A DNA stretch of 64,000 nt from Tenacibaculum dicentrarchi (GTDB lineage Bacteria; Bacteroidota; Bacteroidia; Flavobacteriales; Flavobacteriaceae): positions 911,501-975,500 of the forward strand of contig NZ_OZ038524.1 of NCBI RefSeq assembly GCF_964036635.1, read 5' to 3'. A model generated the notes under the pieces. The model was not told where the DNA came from, did no database searches, and worked only from the letters and a program-made list of their open reading frames with translations. How positions within the stretch are numbered: the stretch's first letter is position 1; each line of letters begins with the position of its first letter. The translations under genes and the position numbers were made by a program. Shown piece after piece: positions 27,688-37,239 of this stretch.

Positions 27688-28758
27688 TTAATTAGTTTGG
27701 TTAAGATTTAATTTCCCTATTTTTTTATCACCAGATAACCATGCCGTATTTTTATCAAAAAATTGAATACTATAATAAGGCTCTTCGCTTACTTTTCGCC
27801 AAGAATACCCGTTATCATTAGAAAATGAAACTCCTGTTATTCCGACAGCAAAAAGTTCTTTTCCATTGGTGTTTGGTACATATTGTACGCAACTTTTATA
27901 GGTTGGATTTTGATTTTTAGCTACTAATTTCCAGGTTTTTCCTCCGTCGGAAGTAAGGGCTTTGTTGGCGCAATTATCGGTTGGTTTGGTGTAGTTTCCT
28001 CCAATAATAAATCCGTTATTTTCATCATAAAAATCAATGGAATAAATACCATCACCAGTATTTCCTTGTGTAATTGGTGTATTATAAACTTCCCAAGTAT
28101 TTCCGAAATCGGTAGATTTTAAAACCCTCGCTTTTGTACCGCCAGAAGCAATCCAAACCGTGTTATTAATTATTGCAATATTGGTATTGCTTGCGGCATA
28201 AAAAGCTTCTCCTTTTTTTAGTTTTGGAGATTTATTACAAGGCAATTTTGTCCAAGAATTTCCGCCATCCGAAGTTAAAATAATAGCCGCACAATTTTCT
28301 TTATCTGTTGGATCTCCTACGGCAATTCCGTGTTTTTTATCATCAAAAAAATGTAAACTGTTGTAAAATACCTTCGGATGTTTTTCTAGATAGACAATTT
28401 TTGAGGAATCGGCAGTAATTTTATATAACAATGCAGGGTTTTCAATAGATAAAGCAAAAACAGCATTTTTAGTTAGGGCAATGCTTCTAAAATTAGGAAT
28501 AATCGTGTCTTGATAACGTATTTGTGTTTGATTCCAAGATTTTCCGCCATTTTTAGTAGTACCAATTATTCCGTTTGAACCCGCAAAAACAATTTCATTT
28601 TTATTGATAATTTTAAGTGCACGAATACTGCTGTTTTCTTGTTTAAATTGACTGATTTTAATATTTTTAAATTTTCTAGAGCTAACTTTTTTTAGTGAAG
28701 TTTTTTGACAAGAAAAAGAAATAAATAACACTAAAATTAAAATAGGGAAACGGTTCAT
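27688..28758 (-). CDS. BNR/Ycf48-like beta-propeller lipoprotein
   Basis: A 356-residue lipoprotein: signal peptide with lipobox ISFSC, Cys at residue 17. The rest is a beta-propeller with at least four BNR (Asp-box) motifs of the form S.DGG.SW / T.NGGKSWN / STDFGNTWE / TSDGGKTWK / SNDNGYSWR. This resembles Ycf48/HCF136 and sialidase-type propellers, but catalytic sialidase residues are not apparent, so a binding or assembly role is more likely than a hydrolase. The residues after the Cys (QKTS) lack the acidic surface-export signal. It is divergent from the patatin gene, with only 61 bases between. Confidence 0.78.
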   Translation of the reverse strand: MNRFPILILVLFISFSCQKTSLKKVSSRKFKNIKISQFKQENSSIRALKIINKNEIVFAGSNGIIGTTKNGGKSWNQTQIRYQDTIIPNFRSIALTKNAVFALSIENPALLYKITADSSKIVYLEKHPKVFYNSLHFFDDKKHGIAVGDPTDKENCAAIILTSDGGNSWTKLPCNKSPKLKKGEAFYAASNTNIAIINNTVWIASGGTKARVLKSTDFGNTWEVYNTPITQGNTGDGIYSIDFYDENNGFIIGGNYTKPTDNCANKALTSDGGKTWKLVAKNQNPTYKSCVQYVPNTNGKELFAVGITGVSFSNDNGYSWRKVSEEPYYSIQFFDKNTAWLSGDKKIGKLNLNQTN

Positions 28759-28819
28759 TTTTTTGATATTTTTACAATATTAAAAATAACCAAATCAATT
28801 CACTTATCTGAAAAAAAAC

Positions 28820-29755
28820 ATGAAAAAAGCATTGGTAATTTCTGGAGGAGGAAGCAAAGGCGCATTTGCGGGTGGTGTAGCTGAATTTTTAATGAAAGAA
28901 AAGAAAAAAGACTATGACTTATTTGTAGGAACATCAACAGGTAGTTTAATGGTTTCGCATTTAGCACTAGGAAAAGTAGATTCTTTAAAGAAACTATATA
29001 CTAATGTAAATCAAAAATCTATTTTTAGTAATAGTCCTTTTAAAATAAAGATAGTTCATGGAGAAAAAGTAATATCTATTAGGCATATAAATACATTTTG
29101 GAACTTCTTAAATGGAAGAAAAACCTTTGGGGAAAGTAAAAATTTAAGAAAATTGATTAAAAAGAATGTTACTCGTGAAATGTATGATGAAATTCGTGAA
29201 AAAAATAAGGAAGTTGTGGTAACGGTGTCAAACTTAACAGCAAATCAGATTGAATATAAAGCGATTTCAGAATGTACTTACGAAGATTTTTGTGATTGGA
29301 TTTGGGGCTCGTGTAATTACGTACCTTTTATGAGTTTGTTAGAAAAAAATGGCTATCAGTATGCTGATGGTGGTTTTGGAAGTTTAGTACCTATAAGAGA
29401 AGCTATTTTACGTGGTGCTAAAGAAATTGATGCGATTATTTTAGAAACTGAGGTGAATCAAATTAATAGAATGCCTGCTAAAAATCCATTTTCGCTAATG
29501 CTAGATGTTTTTGGTTTTTTGCTAGAGCATGTAGAAAAACATAATATTACCATTGGTAAATTATCTGCAAAACATCATGATGTAAAATTAAATTTATATT
29601 ACACACCAACTGTTTTAACAACAAATACTTTAGTTTTTGATAAAAAATTAATGGCCAAATGGTGGAAGTCAGGATACAAATATGCTAAAAAATTAGATGC
29701 TGATAAAATGACCCCATTTAGACCTGAGATGCTTGAAAATCAAGAAATAAAATAG
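28820..29755 (+). CDS. Patatin-like phospholipase
   Basis: A 311-residue cytoplasmic acyl hydrolase of the patatin family. It has the oxyanion motif GGGSKGAF (9-16), the nucleophile elbow GTSTG (37-41, Ser39) and the partner Asp in ADGGFG (Asp183), which together make the Ser-Asp dyad. There is no signal peptide and no C-terminal barrel, so it is not the secreted PlpD type. The lipid substrate is unknown. It is transcribed alone and closed by a terminator shared with the convergent S41 peptidase gene. Confidence 0.9.
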   Translation: MKKALVISGGGSKGAFAGGVAEFLMKEKKKDYDLFVGTSTGSLMVSHLALGKVDSLKKLYTNVNQKSIFSNSPFKIKIVHGEKVISIRHINTFWNFLNGRKTFGESKNLRKLIKKNVTREMYDEIREKNKEVVVTVSNLTANQIEYKAISECTYEDFCDWIWGSCNYVPFMSLLEKNGYQYADGGFGSLVPIREAILRGAKEIDAIILETEVNQINRMPAKNPFSLMLDVFGFLLEHVEKHNITIGKLSAKHHDVKLNLYYTPTVLTTNTLVFDKKLMAKWWKSGYKYAKKLDADKMTPFRPEMLENQEIK

Positions 29756-29770
29756 TATTATTTATCTATT

Positions 29771-29803
29771 AAAAAAACCCAACTTTTTCAGTTAGGTTTT
29801 CTT
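29771..29803 (+). terminator. Terminator of the patatin gene
   Basis: AACCCAACT pairs with AGTTAGGTT around TTTTC, with one mismatch, flanked by A and T runs. It may serve both convergent genes. Confidence 0.65.
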
Positions 29804-29825
29804 AGTTTTTTATTAAAAAGAAGTA

Positions 29826-31244
29826 TTATTTTAAATCAACATACATGGTGTTGTAGTTTACATTGTTTGATTTTGAACTTCCAATTGTTTCTAATTGAGT
29901 TATGTTATTATTCGTATTTCCACGAGCTCCTGAACTTATCAGTTGAAGTGTTTTTGCTAGTAAAGGCTCGGTTTTGTTACCTAATTCGCCTAAGTTACCA
30001 AAGTCTTCAAAACGTGTTACTGTTGGTGAAATCCCTTCTTTATCGTTATGATTATCTTTGTTTACAATTTCTAAAACAATGGGTTGCATTGCCCAATTAT
30101 GTGCTGTATTAATGTCTTTTTTGCTAAAAGTAGGAGAGTCATATAATGTAATTGAACCTACATATTTTCCGTGGGTTTTACTTCCGACTGTTTTTACGTT
30201 AATATGTGGCACTAAACCATTAATAATTAATTCAGATGCCGATGCTGAGCTTTCTGTAGTAATAAAATAAATATTGCTTAGGTTTAAACTGTTAATTGCT
30301 TCAGAAGCACTTATTTTATCTGTAAATTTATTGGTAATATCATCAGGATTAAGAACTGCCATATATTTACTATTCCAGCGTTGTTTTGCAAAAATATCAC
30401 CTGTAAATTGCCCTGTAATCATACTTGCTAATCGGGTTGCTGTGTTTACAGAACCACCGCCGTTATATCTTAAATCAATAATTAAATTTTGAATACCTGC
30501 TGTTTTAAACTTAAGAAACGTTTGGTTTAACTCAGAATCAAAATTTGCGGTAAAACTATTATACATTAAGTAGCCCATTTTTTGTCCCGCATGCTCAATT
30601 GTTTTGGCAATATGAATCGGGTTTTCGGTATAAATACTTTTTTCAAGAGTATAGCTTGTTGTATTTGTTATTGGATCACCATTATTATAATCGGCTAAAT
30701 TAATAGTGTATGAATTTGCGTTTGAAAATAATAATTCTTTGTAATTTTTATCGTTTATCGGTGTGCCATTTACTTGGGTGAAAATCATCCCTCTTTTAAT
30801 ACCTTTAGTATCGGCGTCTGTTCCTGAAACAACATAACGAACATAACCAAATACTTCGCTAGCGTTTGTTTTGAATCTTTTTAAGCCAAATTCCATCCCT
30901 GTGGTTTGGCTTGTTCCTTGAAAAGATTGCTCTAAGGCAAGATAATCATCAACAATCCACGACCATTTATCTAGCTCATTTCTTTTGTATAATAATTTTT
31001 CAAAAAAGTCTGACGGGTTTTCTGTTTCTGATAAAAAAGCATATAGTTCTTGGTCGGTTGTAAAGCGTTTATCGGATAAATCAGCTACTTTATCTTGCCA
31101 TAAATAATTGGCATTTAATCCTTTCCATATAAAATTTTGAATTTGAATATCACTTGGAGTTGCTGCTTTTTTACTGCAAGAAACAACTGATATCAATAAA
31201 AATAAGCTGAAAAAGGTACTAGAAAATGCTTTAAATAATTTCAT
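29826..31244 (-). CDS. S41-family peptidase lipoprotein
   Basis: A 472-residue lipoprotein (lipobox VVSC, Cys23) of the C-terminal-processing/tricorn-like S41 family. An N-terminal helical part is followed by a PDZ-like region (about 115-195, with DTKGIKRGMIFTQVNG) and the protease core. The core has LIIDLRYNGGGSV at about 254-266, ESSASASELI with the likely serine at about 333-335, and the lysine in VGSKTHGKYVG. It probably degrades or trims proteins in the periplasm or at the outer membrane. It is monocistronic. Confidence 0.88.
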   Translation of the reverse strand: MKLFKAFSSTFFSLFLLISVVSCSKKAATPSDIQIQNFIWKGLNANYLWQDKVADLSDKRFTTDQELYAFLSETENPSDFFEKLLYKRNELDKWSWIVDDYLALEQSFQGTSQTTGMEFGLKRFKTNASEVFGYVRYVVSGTDADTKGIKRGMIFTQVNGTPINDKNYKELLFSNANSYTINLADYNNGDPITNTTSYTLEKSIYTENPIHIAKTIEHAGQKMGYLMYNSFTANFDSELNQTFLKFKTAGIQNLIIDLRYNGGGSVNTATRLASMITGQFTGDIFAKQRWNSKYMAVLNPDDITNKFTDKISASEAINSLNLSNIYFITTESSASASELIINGLVPHINVKTVGSKTHGKYVGSITLYDSPTFSKKDINTAHNWAMQPIVLEIVNKDNHNDKEGISPTVTRFEDFGNLGELGNKTEPLLAKTLQLISSGARGNTNNNITQLETIGSSKSNNVNYNTMYVDLK

Positions 31245-31378
31245 AAGGAATATATTAGCTATTATTAACGCAATTTAATGAATAATATTATTTTTTTATT
31301 AAGTTTGATGTAATAAACTTAAAATGAAGGATAAAAAGACCTTTTAAAAATAGGCAAGTAAGCAATATACTTGTTAAC

Positions 31379-31407
31379 TTGGCATTACATTTGTAAGAAT
31401 ATATTTG
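31379..31407 (+). promoter_or_regulatory. Promoter of the small membrane protein / DUF4252 pair
   Basis: TTG at 31379-31381, 18 bases, then TATATTTG at 31400-31407. It sits inside the longest possible form of the downstream frame, supporting the later ATG at 31467. Confidence 0.65.
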
Positions 31408-31466
31408 TTATTGTGTTCTTTAAAAAGATTGAAAAAGAAATAGTTATCAAAGATATTGAATTGAAA

Positions 31467-31694
31467 ATGGAAAAAGTTAAAAAAAAATGGATAGCAGTAG
31501 CAGCAATAGCACTTGTAGTGTTATTTTTTGTAGGAAATAAAAAATATGAAGACTATCAGCAAAGAAAACAATTTTTGCAAATAACAGTAGCATTACAGTT
31601 AGTTTCAGAAAATTTAAACAAAGGAAATAATGCCCTAGCACGTTTAAATACCTACGATAAAACAGTACAAAAAGTAATAAATAGCGTAAAATAA
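31467..31694 (+). CDS. Small single-pass membrane protein
   Basis: 75 residues from ATG 31467 (MEKVKKKWIAVAAIALVVLF): a basic N-terminus, one membrane helix (about 8-24), then a helical, charged tail (KYEDYQQRKQFLQITVALQL and onward) that should lie in the periplasm. The longer frame starts upstream of the promoter box and is rejected. No family is recognised. It is 12 bases ahead of the DUF4252 gene and almost certainly cotranscribed with it. Confidence 0.68.
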   Translation: MEKVKKKWIAVAAIALVVLFFVGNKKYEDYQQRKQFLQITVALQLVSENLNKGNNALARLNTYDKTVQKVINSVK

Positions 31695-31706
31695 AAGCTA
31701 AAAAAG

Positions 31707-32213
31707 ATGACGAAAATTATAACAATAATAATAGGATTGATATTTACAGTAAACCTAAGTTTTGGGCAATCAATATTTGATAAACTAGAAGATATGGACG
31801 ATGTATCGTCAGTAATTGTAAACAAAGATGCTTTTGAAATGCTCTCAAAATTTGATGTAAATTCACAAGATAACGAAGCTATCGAGGTTTTTAATATGGT
31901 TAAAAATTTAGACGAGTTAAAAGTATTTTCAACCAAAAAGCCAAGTGTTGTTGTTCAAATGGAACAGCTGCTTAAAAGTGCTGTTAGCAAAAATAATCTG
32001 GTAGCGTTGATGCGTATAAAAGATGAAAATTCTCGTGTAAAAATTTATGTAAAATCAACTAAAAACAAAAATTTTGTAAGTGAGGTTTTAATGTTTATAA
32101 AGGATAAAAAAGGTGAAAATGGCAAGGCAGAATCAATAATTGTATTTTTAACAGGTACTATTGATATTAATAAAATGTCAAAATTAGCAACCACTTTTTC
32201 TAAGGATAAATAA
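31707..32213 (+). CDS. DUF4252 domain protein, exported
   Basis: 168 residues with a signal peptide (MTKIITIIIGLIFTVNLSFG, cleavage near 20) and a DUF4252 domain. The domain starts QSIFDKLEDMDDVSSVIVNK and includes MVKNLDELKVFST. DUF4252 proteins are Bacteroidota-specific, of unknown function, and often follow an ECF sigma-factor gene. Here no sigma gene is present and the partner is the small membrane protein upstream. It ends with a terminator. Confidence 0.82.
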   Translation: MTKIITIIIGLIFTVNLSFGQSIFDKLEDMDDVSSVIVNKDAFEMLSKFDVNSQDNEAIEVFNMVKNLDELKVFSTKKPSVVVQMEQLLKSAVSKNNLVALMRIKDENSRVKIYVKSTKNKNFVSEVLMFIKDKKGENGKAESIIVFLTGTIDINKMSKLATTFSKDK

Positions 32214-32237
32214 CAATAATCTTAAAAATAAAAAACG

Positions 32238-32265
32238 AAAACCATCAACTTATTGATGGTTTTTC
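32238..32265 (+). terminator. Terminator of the DUF4252 gene
   Basis: AAAACCATCAA pairs with TTGATGGTTTT around CTTA, then TCTTTTT. Confidence 0.85.
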
Positions 32266-32305
32266 TTTTTAACGACGCATTAACAAGTCTCCAAATAGAA
32301 TTTCT

Positions 32306-32313
32306 TATTTTTG
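32306..32313 (+). promoter_or_regulatory. -7 box of the M1 peptidase gene
   Basis: TATTTTTG, 21 bases before ATG 32335. It overlaps the earlier in-frame non-ATG start, so it also fixes the start choice. No clear -33 TTTG was found. Confidence 0.5.
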
Positions 32314-32334
32314 AGGTTCAAATTAAATTATTTT

Positions 32335-34782
32335 ATGAAGTTTCAAAGCGCTTTTATACTGATACTCCTTTTTTGTACACTGAATTTATTTTCACAGTCG
32401 ACTGCTGTTTATCATCCTGAAACAGCTAAAATTCACGATTTAATTCACACTAAATTAAAGGTTGATTTTAATTTTAAAGAAAAGCAATTAAACGGCGAGG
32501 CTTGGATAAGGTTAAAACCTCATTTTTATCAAACCGATAAGGTTATTTTAGATGCTAAAGCCATGCTTATTGATAAAATAACGATGAATAATCAAAAATT
32601 AGCCTATAATTATGATGATTTTAAATTGATTATTGATTTGCCTCGCGTCTATAAAAAAAATGAAGAATTTATCATTTATATAAAATATACGGCACGTCCT
32701 GAAAAGGTAAAACAAAAAGGAAGTACTGCTATTACTTCGGCAAAAGGATTATATTTTATAAATCCGACAGGTTTAGATAAAAATAAACCAACCCAAGTTT
32801 GGACTCAAGGGGAAACCGAAGCAAGTAGTTGTTGGTTTCCTACAATTGATGCGCCTAATCAGAAAACTTCACAAGAAATTTATATAACTGTTCCTGATAA
32901 ATATGTAACATTATCGAACGGTAAATTAGAAAATCAACAGAAAAACAGCAACGGAACTCGTACCGATTATTGGAATTTTACTCAAAAACATGCGCCGTAT
33001 TTATTTTTTATGGGCGTAGGCGAATATGAAATTGTAAAAGATACCTATAAGAATATCCCTGTAAATTATTATGTCGAAAAAAAATATGCACCACACGCAA
33101 AGGCTATTTTTGGAAATACGCCTGAAATGTTGGGTTTTTTCTCGAAAATTACAGGCATCGAATATCCGTGGAATAAATACGCACAAATTGTAGGGCGTGA
33201 TTATGTGAGTGGTGCGATGGAAAATACTACGGCGGTAATTCATGGCGAAAATGCCTATCAAATGCCAGGGCAATTAATTGATGAAAACATCCATGAAAAC
33301 ACCATTGCACACGAAGCTTTTCATCATTGGTTTGGTAATTATGTAACGGCTGAAAGTTGGAGTAATTTAACGGTAAATGAGAGTTTTGCTAATTACAGCG
33401 AATATTTATGGCAGGAATATAAATATGGAAAAAATGCTGCCGATGCACATTTATTAGAAGATATTGAAGGCTATAAAAACGGGCAGAATTTTGATAAACA
33501 TTTGGTGCGTTTTAATTACACTGATAAAGAAGATATGTTTGATGCTGTTAGCTATAATAAAGGTGGCGCAATTTTACATATGCTGCGAAATTATGTAGGC
33601 GATCAAGCATTTTATGCGGGTTTAAAACATTATTTAACCGCTAATAAATACGGCACTGCTGAGGCACATCAATTGCGATTATCTTTTGAAGAAATTACAG
33701 GAAAAGACTTAAATTGGTTTTTTAAGCAATGGTATTTTAATAGCGGACATCCTGTATTGGAAATTTCTTATGATTATAATAAATTACGAAAAACAGTAAG
33801 CGTAAATATAATACAAACCCAAGAAAATGACTTTAAATTTCCTTTAGCTATTGATATTTTTGAAGGTGATAAACCAACGCGTCATACTGTTTTTGTAAAT
33901 GATAAAGATGCTTCTTTCACATTTGCATTTGTAAAACAACCAAGCTTAATTCAGGTAAATGCTGATGGAGTTTTATTATGTGATATTTTTGAAAATAAAG
34001 TTTTAAGCGATTATATTTATCAACTAAAATATGCGACTAATTATCAACATAAAAAAGAGGCTTTATTGGAGGTTTCTAAGCATCAAGATGATAAAAAAGC
34101 CTTTAATGCAGTTGTAAATTCTATGACTGCCGATTTTTATAAACTTAGAATTTTAGCCTTAGAAAACATTAGTTTAGCAAATAAAAAAGCTAAAAAAAAT
34201 GCTATTCAAAAGATAAAAGAACGTGCTGTAAACGATTCGAAAACATTGGTGCAAGCAGCCGCTATTGAAACTTTAGGGAAATTAACCGACCCTGAATTAA
34301 AATCGGTTTTTGAAAAAGGCTTGCAAAGTACATCGTATGCAGTTTTAGGAAAATCGTTAGTAGCGATGTATTATATTGATAAAAAATTAGCAATTCAAAA
34401 ATCAAAAACACTGCCTATTGAAGTGAAAAAAATTATAGCAAATCCTTTAACACGTATTTATTTAGAAGAAAATGACGACGATGAGCTTGTTTTTATCGCA
34501 AGCAATGTAATGTCAGGAATGTATTTAAGCCAAGATAATCAAATACAATCGTTGTATAAAAAGGCGTATTTAAAAATTGCAAAAAGTAATAATATGCAGG
34601 CTATTAAAAATTTATCGGCAGATATTGTTTCGAAAGGAATGCAATATAAACAATATGGTTTTGATAAAGTAGGCGTAAATTTATTGCGTGAGTTGGTGCA
34701 AAAACAAAAGAAAGAGAATCATCCTAATAAATTAAAAAATATTGAAATTGCAAAAATGGCAATGGCGCAATTATTGGAATAA
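32335..34782 (+). CDS. M1-family aminopeptidase, exported
   Basis: Zinc metallopeptidase of 815 residues with a signal peptide (about 1-21, ending NLFSQ). Its zinc site is HEAFH at 326-330 plus Glu349, giving the exact HExxH-X18-E spacing. The exopeptidase motif is GAMEN at 293-297. An N-terminal beta-saddle (40-210) and a helical HEAT-like C-terminal half (about 570-810) complete the family layout. It removes N-terminal residues from peptides, probably in the periplasm. There is no type IX secretion tail. The start is ATG 32335; a longer in-frame start at 32311 falls within the promoter box. Confidence 0.94.
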   Translation: MKFQSAFILILLFCTLNLFSQSTAVYHPETAKIHDLIHTKLKVDFNFKEKQLNGEAWIRLKPHFYQTDKVILDAKAMLIDKITMNNQKLAYNYDDFKLIIDLPRVYKKNEEFIIYIKYTARPEKVKQKGSTAITSAKGLYFINPTGLDKNKPTQVWTQGETEASSCWFPTIDAPNQKTSQEIYITVPDKYVTLSNGKLENQQKNSNGTRTDYWNFTQKHAPYLFFMGVGEYEIVKDTYKNIPVNYYVEKKYAPHAKAIFGNTPEMLGFFSKITGIEYPWNKYAQIVGRDYVSGAMENTTAVIHGENAYQMPGQLIDENIHENTIAHEAFHHWFGNYVTAESWSNLTVNESFANYSEYLWQEYKYGKNAADAHLLEDIEGYKNGQNFDKHLVRFNYTDKEDMFDAVSYNKGGAILHMLRNYVGDQAFYAGLKHYLTANKYGTAEAHQLRLSFEEITGKDLNWFFKQWYFNSGHPVLEISYDYNKLRKTVSVNIIQTQENDFKFPLAIDIFEGDKPTRHTVFVNDKDASFTFAFVKQPSLIQVNADGVLLCDIFENKVLSDYIYQLKYATNYQHKKEALLEVSKHQDDKKAFNAVVNSMTADFYKLRILALENISLANKKAKKNAIQKIKERAVNDSKTLVQAAAIETLGKLTDPELKSVFEKGLQSTSYAVLGKSLVAMYYIDKKLAIQKSKTLPIEVKKIIANPLTRIYLEENDDDELVFIASNVMSGMYLSQDNQIQSLYKKAYLKIAKSNNMQAIKNLSADIVSKGMQYKQYGFDKVGVNLLRELVQKQKKENHPNKLKNIEIAKMAMAQLLE

Positions 34783-34849
34783 AAAATAGTTAAACGAAAT
34801 TCTTAATTATTGGCATATTAGTTGCTTTTGTTATCAAAATTTAAAACTC

Positions 34850-36046
34850 ATGAAAAAAACTACTTTATTACTGCTTTTTATAAGCTTTGTAACGCTTTCT
34901 TGTAACAGTCTTAAAACCACTGAAAAAGCATTAAATACAGGCGATTATGAAAAAGCAATTGCTTTATCAATTAAAAAATTAGCAAAAAATAAGTATAAAG
35001 CGAAAAACCAACCCTATGTTATAACGCTTCAAAATGCTTTTTTTAAGGCTACAAATAGAGATTTAGAAAAAATAGATTATTTAAAAAAAGAAGCAAATTC
35101 TGCAAATTTAGAAGCTATTTATACGTTATATCATCGCTTAAAAAACAGGCAAGAAAAAATTAAGCCCTTATTACCTTTAACCGACGCTTCAACAGGTAAA
35201 ATTGTAGATTTTAACTTGGTTAATTACGATACTAATATTATTGAAGCCAAAGAAAATTATGCTAATTATTTATATCAAAAGGGTGTTCGTTTATTAAATA
35301 CTGGCTATCAAAATAAGATGAATTATAGAAATTCATATACTGTTTTTACCAAATTAAATAAAATATCACCAAATTATAAAAATACCAACGATTTACAGAA
35401 ACAAGCACATTTAAAAGGAACAGATTATATTTTTGTATCTTTAAATAATCAAACAAATCAAATAATTCCGAGAAGGTTAGAAGCTGATTTATTAGCATTA
35501 GACACCTATGGATTAAATAATTTATGGACGGTTTATCATGCGGAAAAAAATAGTTTAGTAAAGTATGATTTTGATGTGGAGTTAAATTTGAGAAGTATTG
35601 TTATTTCGCCCGAAAAAATTCACGAAAAAGAAATTATCAAAGAAAAACAACTTAAAGATGGCTTTAAATATTTAAAAGATAACAAGGGCGGTTATGTAAA
35701 AGACAGTTTAGGTGTTAAAATTAAAGTTGATAATTTTAAAACTATTAGATGTCAGTTATATCGTTTTACACAATTTAAGAGTAGTAAAGTAGCAGGTCTT
35801 GTAAAGTATTTTGATAATTCAACAAATCAATTAATAGAGAGTTTTCCTATTGATAGCGAATTTATTTTTGAACATATTTACGCTCGTTATGATGGCGATA
35901 GAAGGGCTTTAGATGAATCGTTTTTTAATTTAACAAGATTGCAATCGGTAAATTTTCCATCAAACGAACAAATGATTTATGATACAGGTACAGATTTAAA
36001 AGAAAGACTCAAAAATATTATCACAAAAAATAAATTTAGAAACTAA
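34850..36046 (+). CDS. Lipoprotein of unknown function, TPR-like
   Basis: 398 residues; lipobox VTLSC with Cys at 18. The N-terminal half is alpha-helical and begins LKTTEKALNTGDYEKAIALS, the pattern of a tetratricopeptide-like repeat; further helical pairs follow to about residue 180. The C-terminal half (from GTDYIFVSLNNQTNQIIPRR) is mainly beta and I do not recognise it. The residues after Cys are not acidic, so it may stay on the periplasmic side. It lies 67 bases after the M1 peptidase with no terminator between, so the two may share a message. Confidence 0.72.
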   Translation: MKKTTLLLLFISFVTLSCNSLKTTEKALNTGDYEKAIALSIKKLAKNKYKAKNQPYVITLQNAFFKATNRDLEKIDYLKKEANSANLEAIYTLYHRLKNRQEKIKPLLPLTDASTGKIVDFNLVNYDTNIIEAKENYANYLYQKGVRLLNTGYQNKMNYRNSYTVFTKLNKISPNYKNTNDLQKQAHLKGTDYIFVSLNNQTNQIIPRRLEADLLALDTYGLNNLWTVYHAEKNSLVKYDFDVELNLRSIVISPEKIHEKEIIKEKQLKDGFKYLKDNKGGYVKDSLGVKIKVDNFKTIRCQLYRFTQFKSSKVAGLVKYFDNSTNQLIESFPIDSEFIFEHIYARYDGDRRALDESFFNLTRLQSVNFPSNEQMIYDTGTDLKERLKNIITKNKFRN

Positions 36047-36066
36047 CAATTTTAAAATTTTTTAAC

Positions 36067-36099
36067 AAAAAACTCCTGCTATAAACAGGAGTTTTTTGT
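36067..36099. terminator. Bidirectional terminator
   Basis: AAAAACTCCTG pairs with CAGGAGTTTTT around CTATAAA. A and T runs on both sides suit both convergent genes, the 34850 lipoprotein and the btuF-like gene. Confidence 0.85.
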
Positions 36100-36110
36100 T
36101 TCTAATAAGG

Positions 36111-37226
36111 TTATTTTATTTTTTCAAAAAAGGTCAATTCATAATTGGGAAATGCGGTTGGATTGGTAATTTTGATGATATCTTTTAAAACTAAATCGGG
36201 TCTAATTGGTGATTGTTCAAAATAGATAAGTCCACCTGTTTTTCCTTTTTTTGTACCGATAGTATAAGTATTTTTATTATTTAAAGCATCGAATTCTTTA
36301 TAATGTTTATTCGCACTTAATAATTGTTCTTTTGTTTCGTATAAACCACAACCAATCCAGTAATTTGCTTTTTTTCCTTTATCTAAAGCACTCTCAAAAC
36401 TTAATTGTAAACTACCCGTATTTTTAGTTTCTTTCCATAAATAATTTAAATGAGCATCTTTAAAAAAAGTAGCTGTAAAACTATTTCCTCCAGGAACATT
36501 CCAAACTTCTTTAAACATACTTCCTGATAAAATTGTTGGATAATTAGAGCTTTTTTTAGCTGTTTTTTTAGCTTCTAAATAATTTTTTTCAATCGTATTA
36601 AAAATACTATCAGCTTGTTTTTCTTTATTTAAAAGTACACCAAAAAATTTAATCCATTCGGCTCTTCCTAAAGGTGTTTCTTCTAACCAATCGCCATTAA
36701 AAACAACAGGAATACCTGATTTTTTAATGTTTTCGTATAATTTACTATTTGGATGTAAAGAGAAACCAATAACTAATTCGGGTTGTAAATCTAGTAGTTT
36801 TTCGGTATTCATACTTTGTTCATTTCCTAATTCTGTAATTTTTCCAGCATCAATTCTTTTTCTTGTTTTTTCTGATGAAATATATTTTGCATGTGGAAAT
36901 CCGACTAATTTTTTCTCACTATTTAAAAGTTCTAGCATCGGTATATGCGTAGTACTTGTAACGACTAATTTTTCAACAGGAACTTTTAGTTGATTTTTAG
37001 AAATATCAGTTTTATTGGTAAGTGTAAATTCAAATTGTTTATCTGAGTTTTGAAATACTTTTTTAATGATTAATTTTTTCTGATTATTTTCAGTAATAAT
37101 ATCAAAGCCTTTTGCATATTTAATAGGACTTTGGTTTGCTGTTATTGTTTGGCTGTCTTTTTCTTTTGATGTTTTACATTGGATAAAAAATAATGAAAAA
37201 ATAAGAAATATTAAAAACTGTTTCAT
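36111..37226 (-). CDS. ABC-type substrate-binding lipoprotein, probably for cobamides
   Basis: 371 residues; lipobox FFIQC, Cys17. An extra N-terminal beta-rich stretch of about 70 residues precedes a class III (BtuF/FhuD-type) periplasmic binding domain. This domain has VVTSTTHIPMLELLN, LLDLQPELVIGFS and the long inter-lobe helix KQADSIFNTIEKNYLEAKKT. Position at the end of the cobU-cobT-cobS-cobC row, 13 bases after cobC, argues for cobalamin or cobinamide rather than iron-siderophore binding. The BtuC/BtuD permease and ATPase are not in the window. Confidence 0.82.
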   Translation of the reverse strand: MKQFLIFLIFSLFFIQCKTSKEKDSQTITANQSPIKYAKGFDIITENNQKKLIIKKVFQNSDKQFEFTLTNKTDISKNQLKVPVEKLVVTSTTHIPMLELLNSEKKLVGFPHAKYISSEKTRKRIDAGKITELGNEQSMNTEKLLDLQPELVIGFSLHPNSKLYENIKKSGIPVVFNGDWLEETPLGRAEWIKFFGVLLNKEKQADSIFNTIEKNYLEAKKTAKKSSNYPTILSGSMFKEVWNVPGGNSFTATFFKDAHLNYLWKETKNTGSLQLSFESALDKGKKANYWIGCGLYETKEQLLSANKHYKEFDALNNKNTYTIGTKKGKTGGLIYFEQSPIRPDLVLKDIIKITNPTAFPNYELTFFEKIK

Positions 37227-37239
37227 TTTGATGATTGAA

